Shown here: positions 8,499 through 17,404 of the stretch, in pieces
Layout: the number at the start of each line of letters is the position of its first letter
Numbering within the stretch: the stretch's first letter is position 1
From: Curvibacter microcysteis
GTDB taxonomy: Bacteria > Pseudomonadota > Gammaproteobacteria > Burkholderiales > Burkholderiaceae_C
Assembly: GCF_028649435.1 (NCBI RefSeq)
Contig: NZ_JAQSIN010000002.1
DNA: 64,000 nt
Direction: 5' to 3' (one strand)
Position numbers and translations under genes: made by a program
Notes under the pieces: model-generated
What the model saw: the letters and a program-made list of their open reading frames with translations, nothing else
What the model was told of the DNA's origin: nothing
Databases searched by the model: none

Positions 8499-10829
8499 TC
8501 AGCTGCCGCCAAAGCGGGATGAAGCCCCCAGGGCCGGGACCGCCGGGCGGTCTGCCAGCAGGTCCATGGGCCATTCGTTGGCCGGCATGGGGTTGCCCAG
8601 CAACTTGCCTTGGAGCACCACCTCCGCATCCAGCCAGTGCAGGGTTTGTTGTTGGCTGCTGGTGCTGACGCCCTCGGCGACCACCCGCAAGCCATGGCTG
8701 CGGCACAGGGCCAGCAAGCCTGCCAACAAGGCGGTGCTGTGGCTGTCGTCGGGCACCGACTGCACCAGCCTGGGTGCCAGGTGGATGCCTTGCACCGGCC
8801 AGTCCCGCAGCTGCCAGGGGGAGGGAACGCCCAAGCCCACGTCCTGCAGGCAGAGCTCCAGACCGGCGGCCCGCAAGGCGCTCAGGTGGGGCAGCAAGGC
8901 CGGATCGGTGACCTGGCTGGCGCTCAGGTGCCGGGTGGAGAGGGCCAGGCGAATGTGCTGCGGGGCCAAGCCATGAACCTGCAAGCGCTGCAGCAGCCAG
9001 TCGGCGGTTTCGCCCTGGTCGATCCAGGGGCTGTGCAGGGGCAAGGTGAGTTTGATGCCCTTGGGCGGCATGGGGTTGCGTGCCAGCCACTCGCCAGCGT
9101 GTTCGATCACCCATTCATCGAGGTGGGTGTGACCGGCATCTTCCGATTCTTGGGGCGCCAAACCCATGAAGCGCTCCGGGGGCAGCAGACCCATGACCGG
9201 GTGATCCCAGCGCAGCTCGGCACAAATTCCCACCAACTCGGCCTGCCCGTTGTACTGGCCTTGCATGAACAAGCGCAACTGGCCGTTGTCGGCGGCTCGG
9301 GTCCACTCGACATGGCTGCGCAGCCGCTGCTCAGCGACCGTGACCTGGTGCGGCGTGTACCAGCAGACCTGTTGTGATTGTTCGCGCCGTGCCCGGCTCA
9401 ACGCCAGGCTGGCTCGCTGCAGGCCGCGCCCAGCCTGGTCGTCAAGCCCCATGGGGTAAAGGGACGCGCCCAGGCGCAGCGTGACGGAGCCGCCACCGCC
9501 CGGCGTTTGCAGGGGCCGAATGGGGCGGCGCAGCCAGTGCAACCATTGTTCGGTCTGCACCTGGGCTGCGGGCAAGGCCTCATCCAGCATGATGGGCAGG
9601 CGGCCCAGCCGGACGGCGAAAGTGCCGCCCCCCAGTCGGTAGGCCTGGGCGGTGTCGGGCAGGATCTCACGCAGGGCGTCGGCCATGTCATTGAGCAGGC
9701 GGTCACTGGCTTCCGGGCCCATGGCGTCGTGCAAGGCGCGCAAGCCGCACAGCCGGAACAAAACCAGGGCCTGTACACCGTCTTGCAGGTTGCGCAGCAG
9801 GTGCAGGTGGTCCAGCAAGGCCGCCCGGTTGGGCAATTGGGTTTGGGGGTCAAAGTAAGCCAGGCGCTCGATCTGCTCGGCAGCCCAGCGGCGGTCGGTG
9901 ATGTCTTGTGACAACTCAAACCAGTGTGTGATGTGCCCCTGGGCGTCGCGCAGCGGCACCACGTCCAGTTCTTCGATGCGGTGTTGGCCGTGGGGGCCTG
10001 GCAGGGTTTGCTCGCCGTGCCAGCGCTTGCCTTGGGCCTGGGCCTGGGCCAGCGAGGCCTGTTGGGCGGGGGTCAGGCCCCGGCCATTGAGGTCTTGGGA
10101 AGGCCGGCCAATCCACTGGGCGCGCTGCAAGCCGCGGCTGCGCTCAATGGCTTGGTTCAGGTACTCGATGCGGTGCTTGTCGTCGGTGATGGAGACGCTG
10201 ACAGGGCATTGGTCCAGCAATTGAAGCAGCTTGCGCAGCTCGGCATCGCGGGTCAGCACGTCGTTCATGGCGTTGTGCAAGCGTGTCATCTGGCGTTGGT
10301 AGCTGGCGCGGCTCAGCAGGGCGGCGGAGGTGGCGATGGTCAGGTTGCCAATGATCAGCAGCACCAGCATGAAGGGCTGTGGCGAACGCGGTGGTGGAAT
10401 TTGGCCGATCTGCTCCAAGTAGAGCAGGCCCAGCAAGCCCACGCCTGTCAGTGAGGCCAGGACACAGGTTTCCTTGCGGCCCAGCAACCAGCCTGCCAGC
10501 CCGATCTGCACCGGAAAGGCCAGGATCTGGGGGGCGTGAAGCCCCCCGTTTTGGCTGGCGATCTCCATGTTGGCGCACCACAAGCCCCAAATCAGCAGCC
10601 TGGCACTGCCGCGCACCGAACCGAGTGACACCATGGCCAGCGCGCTCAAGGTGATCAGAATCACCACCGAACGTGAGAGCAAGACAGCCCACTGAAAGTG
10701 GACGCTGATGACCCAGCCAATGACGACGAAAGACAAAAAGCCGACGACTAGACACACCAGGATGATGTGGGTGACGTCGGCGCGGGTCGCTTCGTATTGG
10801 GCCGAATGCTGGACTGGAAATAGGCGCAT
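8499..10829 (-). CDS. Membrane PAS-GGDEF-EAL protein with degenerate active sites
   Basis: A 776-residue signalling protein. About five or six hydrophobic segments span residues 20-185, a PAS-like sensor covers about 195-310, then a GGDEF-like domain, then an EAL-like domain. The cyclase motif reads GGGTF (residues 400-404) instead of GG(D/E)EF. The phosphodiesterase signature reads CAELRWDHP (536-544), with Cys at the position of the catalytic Glu, although WDHPVMGLLPPERF and VVAEGVS are retained. Both enzymatic activities are therefore probably lost. A role as a c-di-GMP binding or protein-interaction regulator is inference. The start codon follows a stem-loop and lacks a normally spaced Shine-Dalgarno sequence. 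Confidence 0.85.
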   Translation of the reverse strand: MRLFPVQHSAQYEATRADVTHIILVCLVVGFLSFVVIGWVISVHFQWAVLLSRSVVILITLSALAMVSLGSVRGSARLLIWGLWCANMEIASQNGGLHAPQILAFPVQIGLAGWLLGRKETCVLASLTGVGLLGLLYLEQIGQIPPPRSPQPFMLVLLIIGNLTIATSAALLSRASYQRQMTRLHNAMNDVLTRDAELRKLLQLLDQCPVSVSITDDKHRIEYLNQAIERSRGLQRAQWIGRPSQDLNGRGLTPAQQASLAQAQAQGKRWHGEQTLPGPHGQHRIEELDVVPLRDAQGHITHWFELSQDITDRRWAAEQIERLAYFDPQTQLPNRAALLDHLHLLRNLQDGVQALVLFRLCGLRALHDAMGPEASDRLLNDMADALREILPDTAQAYRLGGGTFAVRLGRLPIMLDEALPAAQVQTEQWLHWLRRPIRPLQTPGGGGSVTLRLGASLYPMGLDDQAGRGLQRASLALSRARREQSQQVCWYTPHQVTVAEQRLRSHVEWTRAADNGQLRLFMQGQYNGQAELVGICAELRWDHPVMGLLPPERFMGLAPQESEDAGHTHLDEWVIEHAGEWLARNPMPPKGIKLTLPLHSPWIDQGETADWLLQRLQVHGLAPQHIRLALSTRHLSASQVTDPALLPHLSALRAAGLELCLQDVGLGVPSPWQLRDWPVQGIHLAPRLVQSVPDDSHSTALLAGLLALCRSHGLRVVAEGVSTSSQQQTLHWLDAEVVLQGKLLGNPMPANEWPMDLLADRPAVPALGASSRFGGS

Positions 10830-10831
10830 TG

Positions 10832-10855
10832 GGGGAGTTTTTGGGTGGACTCCCC
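10832..10855 (-). promoter_or_regulatory. 5' UTR stem-loop before the GGDEF-EAL gene
   Basis: GGGGAGT at 10832-10838 pairs with ACTCCCC at 10849-10855 around a 10-base loop. On the minus strand the hairpin ends two bases before the ATG at 10829. The only purine-rich ribosome-binding candidate (GGGGAG) lies inside the stem. Structure could therefore limit translation initiation; this is inference from position. Confidence 0.4.
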
Positions 10856-10962
10856 ACTCTAGTCAGCTCAGAAAATTTGCTGCTTTGAGATTGTTCGCTT
10901 CTGATTGCTTAAGTGGACCGATCGGACACTTTTTACTCAGAACCCCCCGATTTGCGCATTCA

Positions 10963-10980
10963 AGGGGCCCAGCGGGCCCT
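10963..10980 (-). terminator. Possible terminator hairpin after mmsB
   Basis: GGGCCC at 10965-10970 and 10974-10979 form a perfect stem with a three-base loop, extended by one further pair with a bulge. It abuts the mmsB stop codon. No clear T run follows on the minus strand, so termination may be weak. Confidence 0.4.
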
Positions 10981-11864
10981 CAGCGTTTTTGCAGGATCTG
11001 GATCACGCTGGAGAAGTCCAGCGCACCCTGGCCGCCCAGGCTGTGGGCGGCGTACAAACTGCGCGCCAAGCCGCCCAGCGGGGTGCTGGCCTTGACGGCG
11101 GCGGCGTTCTCTTGCGCCAGGCCCAGGTCCTTGAGCATCAGGTCGGTGCCGAAGCCGCCCGCATAGCCTTTGGCCGCCGGCGCGGTGTCCATCACGCCCG
11201 GCATGGGGTTGTATTTCTCGAGCGCCCAGTTGCCGCCCGAGCTGCGGCGCATGATTTCCGACAGCACTTTCGGGTCCAGGCCGTTGGCCACGCCCAGGGC
11301 CAGGGCCTCGCTGGTGCCGATCATCAGGATGCCGAGCAGCATGTTGTTGCAAATCTTGGCGGTCTGACCCGCACCGGCAGCACCCGCGTGGAAGATGTTG
11401 GCGCCCATTTTCTCGAGCAGGGGGCGGGCCAGGGCCAGGGCCGCGTCCTCGCCGCCGACCATGAAGGTCAGGGTGCCTGCGATGGCGCCGCCCGTGCCGC
11501 CGGACACCGGGGCGTCGAGGCAGGGCAGGCCGCGCGCCGTGGCCGCCTGGGCCACTTTCTGGGCGCTGGCGGCAGCGATGGTCGAGCAGTCGATCACCAG
11601 CGTGCCGCTGGCCAGCTGGGCCAGCAAGCCTGTGTCGCCCAGGTACAGCGACTCGACGTGCTGGCTGGCGGGCAGCATGCTGATCACGGCCTCGGCGCCA
11701 AGCACCGCGTCAGCAGCGTTGGCGGCAATGGCCAGGCCTTGTTCGGCCCATTTGGCGCAGGCGGCTTGGGACAGGTCGAAGGCCTGGACCTTGTGGCCGG
11801 CTTTTTGAAGGTTCAGGGCCATGGGGCCGCCCATGTTGCCCAGACCGATGAAAGCGATGTTCAT
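10980..11864 (-). CDS. mmsB: 3-hydroxyisobutyrate dehydrogenase
   Basis: A 294-residue NAD-dependent beta-hydroxyacid dehydrogenase that oxidises 3-hydroxyisobutyrate to methylmalonate semialdehyde in valine breakdown. The N-terminal Rossmann motif is FIGLGNMGGPMALNL, the substrate-binding segment is DAPVSGGTGGA, and the catalytic lysine lies in TAKICNNMLLG. It is the last gene of a co-directional mmsA, acyl-CoA dehydrogenase, mmsB set, 34 bases after the dehydrogenase, which fixes the substrate assignment within a family that also contains tartronate semialdehyde reductases. Confidence 0.92.
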   Translation of the reverse strand: MNIAFIGLGNMGGPMALNLQKAGHKVQAFDLSQAACAKWAEQGLAIAANAADAVLGAEAVISMLPASQHVESLYLGDTGLLAQLASGTLVIDCSTIAAASAQKVAQAATARGLPCLDAPVSGGTGGAIAGTLTFMVGGEDAALALARPLLEKMGANIFHAGAAGAGQTAKICNNMLLGILMIGTSEALALGVANGLDPKVLSEIMRRSSGGNWALEKYNPMPGVMDTAPAAKGYAGGFGTDLMLKDLGLAQENAAAVKASTPLGGLARSLYAAHSLGGQGALDFSSVIQILQKR

Positions 11865-11898
11865 GTGGTTTGTCTCCGTTGCGTGTAGTAGGGGGCGG

Positions 11899-13059
11899 TC
11901 AGCGAATCGCGTCGGGCGCGTCGCCGTCGAGCATGCGGCGCGAGATGATCACCCGCATGATCTCGTTGGTGCCTTCCAGGATTTGGTGCACCCGCGAGTC
12001 GCGCAGCAAGCGCTCCAGCGGGTACTCGCGGATGTAGCCGTAGCCGCCATGCAATTGCAGTGCCTCGTTGCAGACGTTGAAGCCCACATCGGTGGCAAAG
12101 CGTTTGGCCATGGCGCAGTAGGTGGTGGCGTCGGGCGCGCCCGCATCGAGCTTGGCTGCAGCCAGGCGAACCATTTGACGGGCGGCCACGAGTTCGGTCG
12201 CCATGTCGGCCAGCTTGAACTGCAGGGCCTGGAAGCTGGCAATGGGCTTGCCAAACTGCTGGCGCTCCTGCATGTAGCGCTGCGCCTGGGCCAGTGCGCC
12301 CTGGGCCGCGCCGACCGAGCAGGTGGCGATGTTGATGCGCCCGCCGTCCAGACCCTTCATGGCGATCTTGAAGCCCTCGCCCTCGGCGCCCAGCAGGTGG
12401 TCGGCGGGAATGCGGACATTGTCGAAGCTGATGGTGCGGGTGGGCTGGCTGTTCCAGCCCATCTTGTGTTCCTTTTTGCCGTAGCTGATGCCAGGCAAAT
12501 CGGCGGGCACCACAAAAGCCGACACGCCACCTGCGCCGGGGCCGCCGCTGCGCGCCATGAGGATCAGCACGTCGGTGCTGCCCGCACCCGAGATGAAGGC
12601 CTTGCCGCCGTTGATGACGTACTCGTGGCCCACCAGCTCGGCCCGGGTCTTGAGCGAGGCCGCGTCCGAGCCCGCACCGGGCTCGGTCAGGCAGTAGGAG
12701 GCCAGCTTCTCGCCGCTGCACAACAAGGGGCCCCAGTGCTCGCGCACCGCGGGCGTGGCCCAGGTGCCCAGCATCCAGGTCGCCATGTTGTGGATGCTGA
12801 TGAAGGCCGTGGTGGACGGGTCCACCGCTGCCAGTTCTTCAAACACCAGGGTGGCATCCAGTCGGGGCAGCGCCACGCCGCCAGCCGCCTCGGGCGCGTA
12901 CAGGCCGCAAAAACCCAAGGCCCCGGCCAGGGCGATGGCTTCGCGCGGAAAGATGGCTTCTTCGTCCCAGCGCGCGGCATGGGGGGCGAATTCCGCCTGG
13001 GCAAAGTCGCGCGCGCTCTGGGCGAAGGCGCGCTGCTCTTCGGACAACTCAAAGTCCAT
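11899..13059 (-). CDS. Acyl-CoA dehydrogenase, probably isobutyryl-CoA dehydrogenase
   Basis: A 386-residue FAD flavoprotein of the acyl-CoA dehydrogenase family. Visible signatures are LTEPGAGSDAASLKT near residue 130, MKGLDGGRINIATCSVGAAQG, and the C-terminal QILEGTNEIMR with the presumed catalytic Glu. Its location between mmsA and mmsB, with gaps of about 35 bases, makes isobutyryl-CoA (valine pathway) the likely substrate. Related enzymes act on other short branched acyl-CoAs, so specificity is inferred from context. Confidence 0.88.
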   Translation of the reverse strand: MDFELSEEQRAFAQSARDFAQAEFAPHAARWDEEAIFPREAIALAGALGFCGLYAPEAAGGVALPRLDATLVFEELAAVDPSTTAFISIHNMATWMLGTWATPAVREHWGPLLCSGEKLASYCLTEPGAGSDAASLKTRAELVGHEYVINGGKAFISGAGSTDVLILMARSGGPGAGGVSAFVVPADLPGISYGKKEHKMGWNSQPTRTISFDNVRIPADHLLGAEGEGFKIAMKGLDGGRINIATCSVGAAQGALAQAQRYMQERQQFGKPIASFQALQFKLADMATELVAARQMVRLAAAKLDAGAPDATTYCAMAKRFATDVGFNVCNEALQLHGGYGYIREYPLERLLRDSRVHQILEGTNEIMRVIISRRMLDGDAPDAIR

Positions 13060-13095
13060 CGTGTGCTTTCCTAAAACAAAGGCCAGGCCCCTGTT

Positions 13096-14601
13096 TTACT
13101 TCAGGCTGATGGTGGTGTTGACGCCTTGGCTCACGGTGCTGTCGTCGAACCAGCGCGCCGTGATGGTCTTGGTCTGGGTGTAGAACATGACCACTTGCTT
13201 GCCGTAAGGGCCCAGGTCGCCGAGCTTGGAGGCGCGCGAACCCGTGAAAGAGAAGATCGGCACCGGCACGGGAATCGGCACGTTGATGCCGATCTGGCCC
13301 ACGTCGATGTCCTCTTGGAACTTGCGTGCTGCGGCACCGCTTTGCGTGAAGATGGCCGTGCCGTTGCCGTTCGGGTTGCTGTTGATCAGCTCGATGGCTT
13401 CGTCCATGGTGGCCGCACCCGCCAGGCACAGCACGGGGCCGAAGATTTCCTGGTCGTAAATGCTCATGCCCGGCTTGACGCCGTCAAAGATGGTCGGGCC
13501 CACGAAGTTGCCCTGTTCATAGCCCGGCACCTGGGGTTGGCGGCCGTCCAGCACCAGGGTGGCGCCATCGGCCACACCGCGCTCGATCAGGCTTTCGACC
13601 CGTTCACGCGCCGCGCAGGACACCAGCGGGCCCACGTCCGTGCCCTTTTCGGTGCCGGCATTGACCTTGAGCGTCTTGGCCTTTTCAGCCAGGTCACCCA
13701 CCCATTGGCGGGCTTCACCCACCAGCACCACCACGGACAAGGCCATGCAGCGCTGGCCGGCCGCACCGAACGAGGCGCCGGCGATGGCGTTGAGGGTTTG
13801 CTCCTTGTTGGCGTCGGGCATGACGATGGCGTGGTTCTTCGCGCCCATCATGCATTGCACGCGCTTGCCATTGAGGCTGGCGCGGTTGTAGACGTGGGTG
13901 CCGACCTTGGTCGAGCCCACGAAGGAGATGGCCTTGATGTCCGGGTGGTCGCAGATGGCGTTGACCGCGTCTTCGCCGCCGTGCACCACGTTGAGCACGC
14001 CGGGCGGGATGCCGGCTTGCAGCGCCAGTTCACACAGGCGCATGGTGACCATGGGGTCTTGCTCGGAGGGCTTGAGCACGAAGGTGTTGCCCGTGGCGAT
14101 GGCCATGGGGAACATCCACAGCGGGATCATGGCCGGGAAGTTGAAGGGCGTGATGCCGGCGCACACGCCCAGCGGTTGCAGCAGGGTGTAGGTGTCGACG
14201 CCACCGGCCACGTTGTTGGCCAGCTCGCCGAGCTGCAGGTTGCCGATGCCGGCGGCGTGCTCGACCACCTCGAGACCGCGGAACACATCGCCTTCGGCGT
14301 CGGGCAGGGTCTTGCCTTGCTCGGCGGTCAGGATGGCGGCCAGTTCAGCCATGTTTTCGCGGATCAGTTGCTGGTACTTCAGGAAGATGCGGGCCCGCGC
14401 GCCGATGGCCGTCTTGCGCCAGGTCTTGAAGGCTTCCTTGCCGCTGGCCACGGCGGCGTTGATTTCGTCGGGTGTGGCAAATGGCACGCGGGCCAGCACT
14501 TCTTGCGTGGCTGGGTTGACAACGTTGCGCCACTGGGTGGTCTTGGACTCGACAAACTGGCCATTGATCAGCAGTTTGACGGTGGGGATGTTGGCGGTCA
14601 T
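13096..14601 (-). CDS. mmsA: Methylmalonate-semialdehyde dehydrogenase (CoA-acylating)
   Basis: A 501-residue aldehyde dehydrogenase that converts methylmalonate semialdehyde to propionyl-CoA (and malonate semialdehyde to acetyl-CoA). The catalytic Cys is in GAAGQRCMAL, and SFVGSTKVG is the cofactor segment. The open frame continues 64 codons upstream and would overlap the divergent LysR gene. The ATG at 14601 is preceded by GGAGA at normal spacing and gives the family N-terminus, so it is preferred. First gene of the valine operon. Confidence 0.93.
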   Translation of the reverse strand: MTANIPTVKLLINGQFVESKTTQWRNVVNPATQEVLARVPFATPDEINAAVASGKEAFKTWRKTAIGARARIFLKYQQLIRENMAELAAILTAEQGKTLPDAEGDVFRGLEVVEHAAGIGNLQLGELANNVAGGVDTYTLLQPLGVCAGITPFNFPAMIPLWMFPMAIATGNTFVLKPSEQDPMVTMRLCELALQAGIPPGVLNVVHGGEDAVNAICDHPDIKAISFVGSTKVGTHVYNRASLNGKRVQCMMGAKNHAIVMPDANKEQTLNAIAGASFGAAGQRCMALSVVVLVGEARQWVGDLAEKAKTLKVNAGTEKGTDVGPLVSCAARERVESLIERGVADGATLVLDGRQPQVPGYEQGNFVGPTIFDGVKPGMSIYDQEIFGPVLCLAGAATMDEAIELINSNPNGNGTAIFTQSGAAARKFQEDIDVGQIGINVPIPVPVPIFSFTGSRASKLGDLGPYGKQVVMFYTQTKTITARWFDDSTVSQGVNTTISLK

Positions 14602-14666
14602 GGAGGTCTCCTGTTGTGTGTCATCGGCGGGCCGCTCGCGTGCCAAGCTCACCCACCATGGAGGCG

Positions 14667-14709
14667 ATGGTATCTGTGCAGAATTGCAATAACAATAGAC
14701 ATAATTGCA
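14667..14709 (-). promoter_or_regulatory. Probable mmsA promoter and LysR operator
   Basis: On the minus strand TTGTTA (14690-14695) and TACCAT (14667-14672) are separated by 17 bases and resemble -35 and -10 elements for mmsA. The -35 element abuts the perfect palindrome ATTGCAAT (14683-14690). AATTGCA occurs at 14682-14688 and again at 14703-14709, 21 bases apart, i.e. two helical turns. The AT-rich patch sits in the 190-base divergent gap with the LysR gene and is the obvious operator candidate. Confidence 0.45.
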
Positions 14710-14791
14710 GTCTTGATTTGCATAAACGCACAGCCCTGGCAGGGCTTGGGCGCTGCCCACCAAGCGGTGGGCTCCAGGTTGGGAGAGCCGC

Positions 14792-15682
14792 ATGGATTGG
14801 GAGCACCTTCGTTACTTTTTGGCCCTCGCGCGGGCCGGCACGCTGGTGGCCGCAGCGCGCCAGTTGGCGGTGGACCACACCACCGTGTCGCGCCGGCTGC
14901 AGGCCTTGGAAAAACAGATCGGCACCGCCTTGTTCGCACGCGAGGCGGGCGGCCACCGCCTGACCGAGGCGGGGCGCCAATTGCTGCCCCAGGTCGAGGC
15001 CATGGAGGCCGCGGTGCGCCAGGTCGAGCGCAGCGTCCTGGTGGGGGCGCAAGGCCCCAGCGGCCTGGTGCGCATTGGCACGACCGAAGGCTTTGGCACC
15101 GTCGTGCTGGCGCCGCAGCTCGCCCGCCTGAGCCAGCAGCACCCGGGACTGGCCATCGACTTGCTGGCCTTGCCGCGCCTGCTGCACCTGTCGCGGCGCG
15201 AGGCGGACATCGTGATCTCGCTGGAGCGCCCCTCGCGCGGGCCGGTGCTGGTCAGCAAACTGACCGACTATGTGCTGCAGCTCTATGGCTCGAGCCAGTA
15301 CCTGGCAAGCCATGCGCCCATCGCGACCCGAGAGGACCTGCGCGGCCACGCCTTCATCAGCTATGTGGACGACTTGTTGTTCACCAAAGAGCTGCAGTTG
15401 CTGGACGAGCTGCACCGCCCCGAGCGCTTTGCCCTGCGCAGCACCAGCATCCTGAGCCAGTACCAAGCCGTGAAGGCGGGCGCCGGTCTGGCGGTGCTGC
15501 CGGCTTTTGTCGCGGCGCGCGACTCCGATCTGCAGCCCGTGCTGCCCGGCCAGGCGCGCTTCACCCGCACGTTCTGGATGTCCATGCCCGCCGAGGCCAA
15601 ACACCAGGCGCGCATGCAGCTGACCTGGGCCTTTGTGCGCGACACCGTGCAAGGCCTGCAGCCCTGGTTGAACCCGGACTGA
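14792..15682 (+). CDS. LysR-family transcriptional regulator, divergent from mmsA
   Basis: A 296-residue LysR-type regulator. The N-terminal winged helix-turn-helix starts MDWEHLRYFLALARAG and contains ARQLAVDHTTVSRRLQALE; the remainder is the effector-binding domain. It is transcribed away from the mmsA operon across a 190-base gap carrying palindromic AT-rich sites, so control of valine/isobutyrate degradation is the natural inference. The ligand is unknown. Pseudomonas uses an AraC-type MmsR for the equivalent operon, so the regulator class differs here. Confidence 0.85.
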   Translation: MDWEHLRYFLALARAGTLVAAARQLAVDHTTVSRRLQALEKQIGTALFAREAGGHRLTEAGRQLLPQVEAMEAAVRQVERSVLVGAQGPSGLVRIGTTEGFGTVVLAPQLARLSQQHPGLAIDLLALPRLLHLSRREADIVISLERPSRGPVLVSKLTDYVLQLYGSSQYLASHAPIATREDLRGHAFISYVDDLLFTKELQLLDELHRPERFALRSTSILSQYQAVKAGAGLAVLPAFVAARDSDLQPVLPGQARFTRTFWMSMPAEAKHQARMQLTWAFVRDTVQGLQPWLNPD

Positions 15683-15721
15683 AGGCCTAGGCCCCGCCGG
15701 GGGCGGTCGGGCGAGCCCGCC

Positions 15722-16720
15722 TCAGTCGAGGCTGATGTTGGCCTTCTTGATCAAGGCTTGGTATTGCTGGGCCTTGGTGTCGGCGTTTTTCAGGATCTCG
15801 TCCACCGACCAGTTCAGGGGCTCAAAAGCGAAGGTGTTGAAACGCTCGCGCACCTCGGGCTCGGCCAGCACCTTGAGCACGTCGGCATGGATCTTGGCGC
15901 GCACGGGCGCAGGCACCCCCTTGGGGGCGAGCAGGGACACAAAAGAGTTCACGTCCAGCGCTGCGGGGCCGCCGGCCTCGGCCACGGTGGGCACTTCGGG
16001 CAGCTGAGGGATGCGCTTGGGCGCGGCCACCGCCAGGTAGCGCAGCTTGCCGGCCTTGTACACGCCTTGGCTGGACGGGATGCTGGCAAAGCTCCAGGCC
16101 ACGTCGCCGTTGGCGACCGAGGTGTACAGCTGGCTCACTTCCTTGTAGGGGGCGTGCACCATCTCCACGCCGGTCAGCATCTCCAGCCACTCGGCACCCA
16201 GGTGGCCCGGGCTGCCCACGCCCCAAGAGCCATAGCTCACCGAACCCGGCTTGGCTTTGGCGGCGGCCAGCAGGTCGCTGACGTTCTTCCAGGGCGATTG
16301 CGCCGACACCGCCACCATGAAAGGCGTGCGGAACAGGGGCGCGACCGGGTCGAAGGCCTTGAGCGTGTCGAAGTTGCGCGATTTGTACAGCGAGGGCAGG
16401 GCTGCCAGGTGTTCGCTGTCGAGCTGCACCAGGCTGTGGCCATCCGGGGCGGCCCGGCGCGCGGCTTCGATGGCGATGAAGCCCCCGCCGCCCGGGCGGT
16501 TGTCGACCGTCACACTTTGCTTCCATTGCAGGGCCAGGCGGTTGGCGACCAGGCGCAGCACGGCGTCGGGCCCACTGCCCACCGCAAACGCGGTGTAGAC
16601 GGTGACAGGCTTGCTGGGGAAGTCGCTGCCTTGGGCTCCGGCGGTCGAGGCCAGGCTGGCCCAGGCCAGCGATAGCGCGGCCAGCAGCAGCGGGCGGCGT
16701 GGGGTGGGGAGAAAGCGCAT
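15722..16720 (-). CDS. Tripartite tricarboxylate transporter (Bug/TctC) binding protein
   Basis: A 332-residue periplasmic binding protein. It begins with a cleavable signal (hydrophobic run to about residue 29, ending STAGAQG), followed by FPSKPVTVYTAFAVGSGPD and DNRPGGGG, the typical Bug-family start. Such proteins are abundant in Burkholderiales and bind small carboxylates. It lies 32 bases after the maleylpyruvate isomerase gene and ends the gentisate operon, so 3-hydroxybenzoate or a related aromatic acid is a plausible ligand. No TctA/TctB membrane genes are nearby, as is usual for orphan Bug proteins. Confidence 0.88.
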   Translation of the reverse strand: MRFLPTPRRPLLLAALSLAWASLASTAGAQGSDFPSKPVTVYTAFAVGSGPDAVLRLVANRLALQWKQSVTVDNRPGGGGFIAIEAARRAAPDGHSLVQLDSEHLAALPSLYKSRNFDTLKAFDPVAPLFRTPFMVAVSAQSPWKNVSDLLAAAKAKPGSVSYGSWGVGSPGHLGAEWLEMLTGVEMVHAPYKEVSQLYTSVANGDVAWSFASIPSSQGVYKAGKLRYLAVAAPKRIPQLPEVPTVAEAGGPAALDVNSFVSLLAPKGVPAPVRAKIHADVLKVLAEPEVRERFNTFAFEPLNWSVDEILKNADTKAQQYQALIKKANISLD

Positions 16721-16752
16721 GTTTGTCTCTTTTCTGTGGGGGGCGGGGCGGT

Positions 16753-17394
16753 TCAGCCGGCGTCGGGCTGGCGCCCTGGCGCTGCGTCGGCAAAAGCGGG
16801 CAGGGCGGCGCAGGCCGCGTCGATGGCGCTGATGCGGGGCCAGCGGCTCAGGTCCACCTGAAAGCGGCGAGCGCTCTCGATTTGCGGCACCAGGGTGACG
16901 TCGGCCAGCGTGGGCGTGTCGCCATGGCAGAAGCGACCGCGGGTCGGGTCGCTGGCCAGCAAAGCCTCCAGCGCGTCAAAGCCTTCGCTGATCCAGCGGC
17001 CGCACCAGGCGTTGATGGCGGCCTCGTCCGCGCCGAACTGGTGGCGCAGGGTCTCCAGGATGCGGCGGTTGTTCACCGGGTGGATGTCGCAGGCCACCAG
17101 CGCGGCCAGGGCGCGCACCCGGGCCCGGCCGGCCGCGTCGGCGGGCAGCAGGGGCGGGTTCGGGTGGGTTTCCTCCAGCCATTCGAGGATGGCGGGCGTC
17201 TGGATCAGCACCTCGCCATCGTCCAGCACCAGGGCTGGCACCAGGCCTTGCGGGTTGACGGCCTTGAAGGCGGCGCCCAGGTGCTCTTCGCGGCGCAGGT
17301 CGACCGCCAGGTACTCGGGCTTCAAGCCTTTGAGGTTCAGCGCAATGCGCAGCCGGTGCGAGGTGCCGCTGCGAAAGAAGTTGTAGAGCTTCAT
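16753..17394 (-). CDS. nagL: Maleylpyruvate isomerase (zeta-class GST family)
   Basis: A 213-residue zeta-class glutathione transferase-like protein. The N-terminal glutathione site reads YNFFRSGTSHRLRIALNLKG, a variant of the zeta-class motif, and the C-terminal helical domain contains TLADVTLVPQI. In this operon with gentisate dioxygenase and fumarylpyruvate hydrolase it should isomerise maleylpyruvate to fumarylpyruvate, rather than act on maleylacetoacetate. The open frame runs 33 codons further upstream into the hydrolase gene; the ATG at 17394, 10 bases after that gene, gives the family start. Confidence 0.85.
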   Translation of the reverse strand: MKLYNFFRSGTSHRLRIALNLKGLKPEYLAVDLRREEHLGAAFKAVNPQGLVPALVLDDGEVLIQTPAILEWLEETHPNPPLLPADAAGRARVRALAALVACDIHPVNNRRILETLRHQFGADEAAINAWCGRWISEGFDALEALLASDPTRGRFCHGDTPTLADVTLVPQIESARRFQVDLSRWPRISAIDAACAALPAFADAAPGRQPDAG

Positions 17395-17404
17395 CGCCAG
17401 TGCC

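Noticed and set aside
14602..14793. Upstream extension of mmsA by 64 codons
   Set aside because: It would run through the divergent promoter region and into the LysR gene start. The ATG at 14601 has a proper ribosome-binding sequence and family N-terminus.
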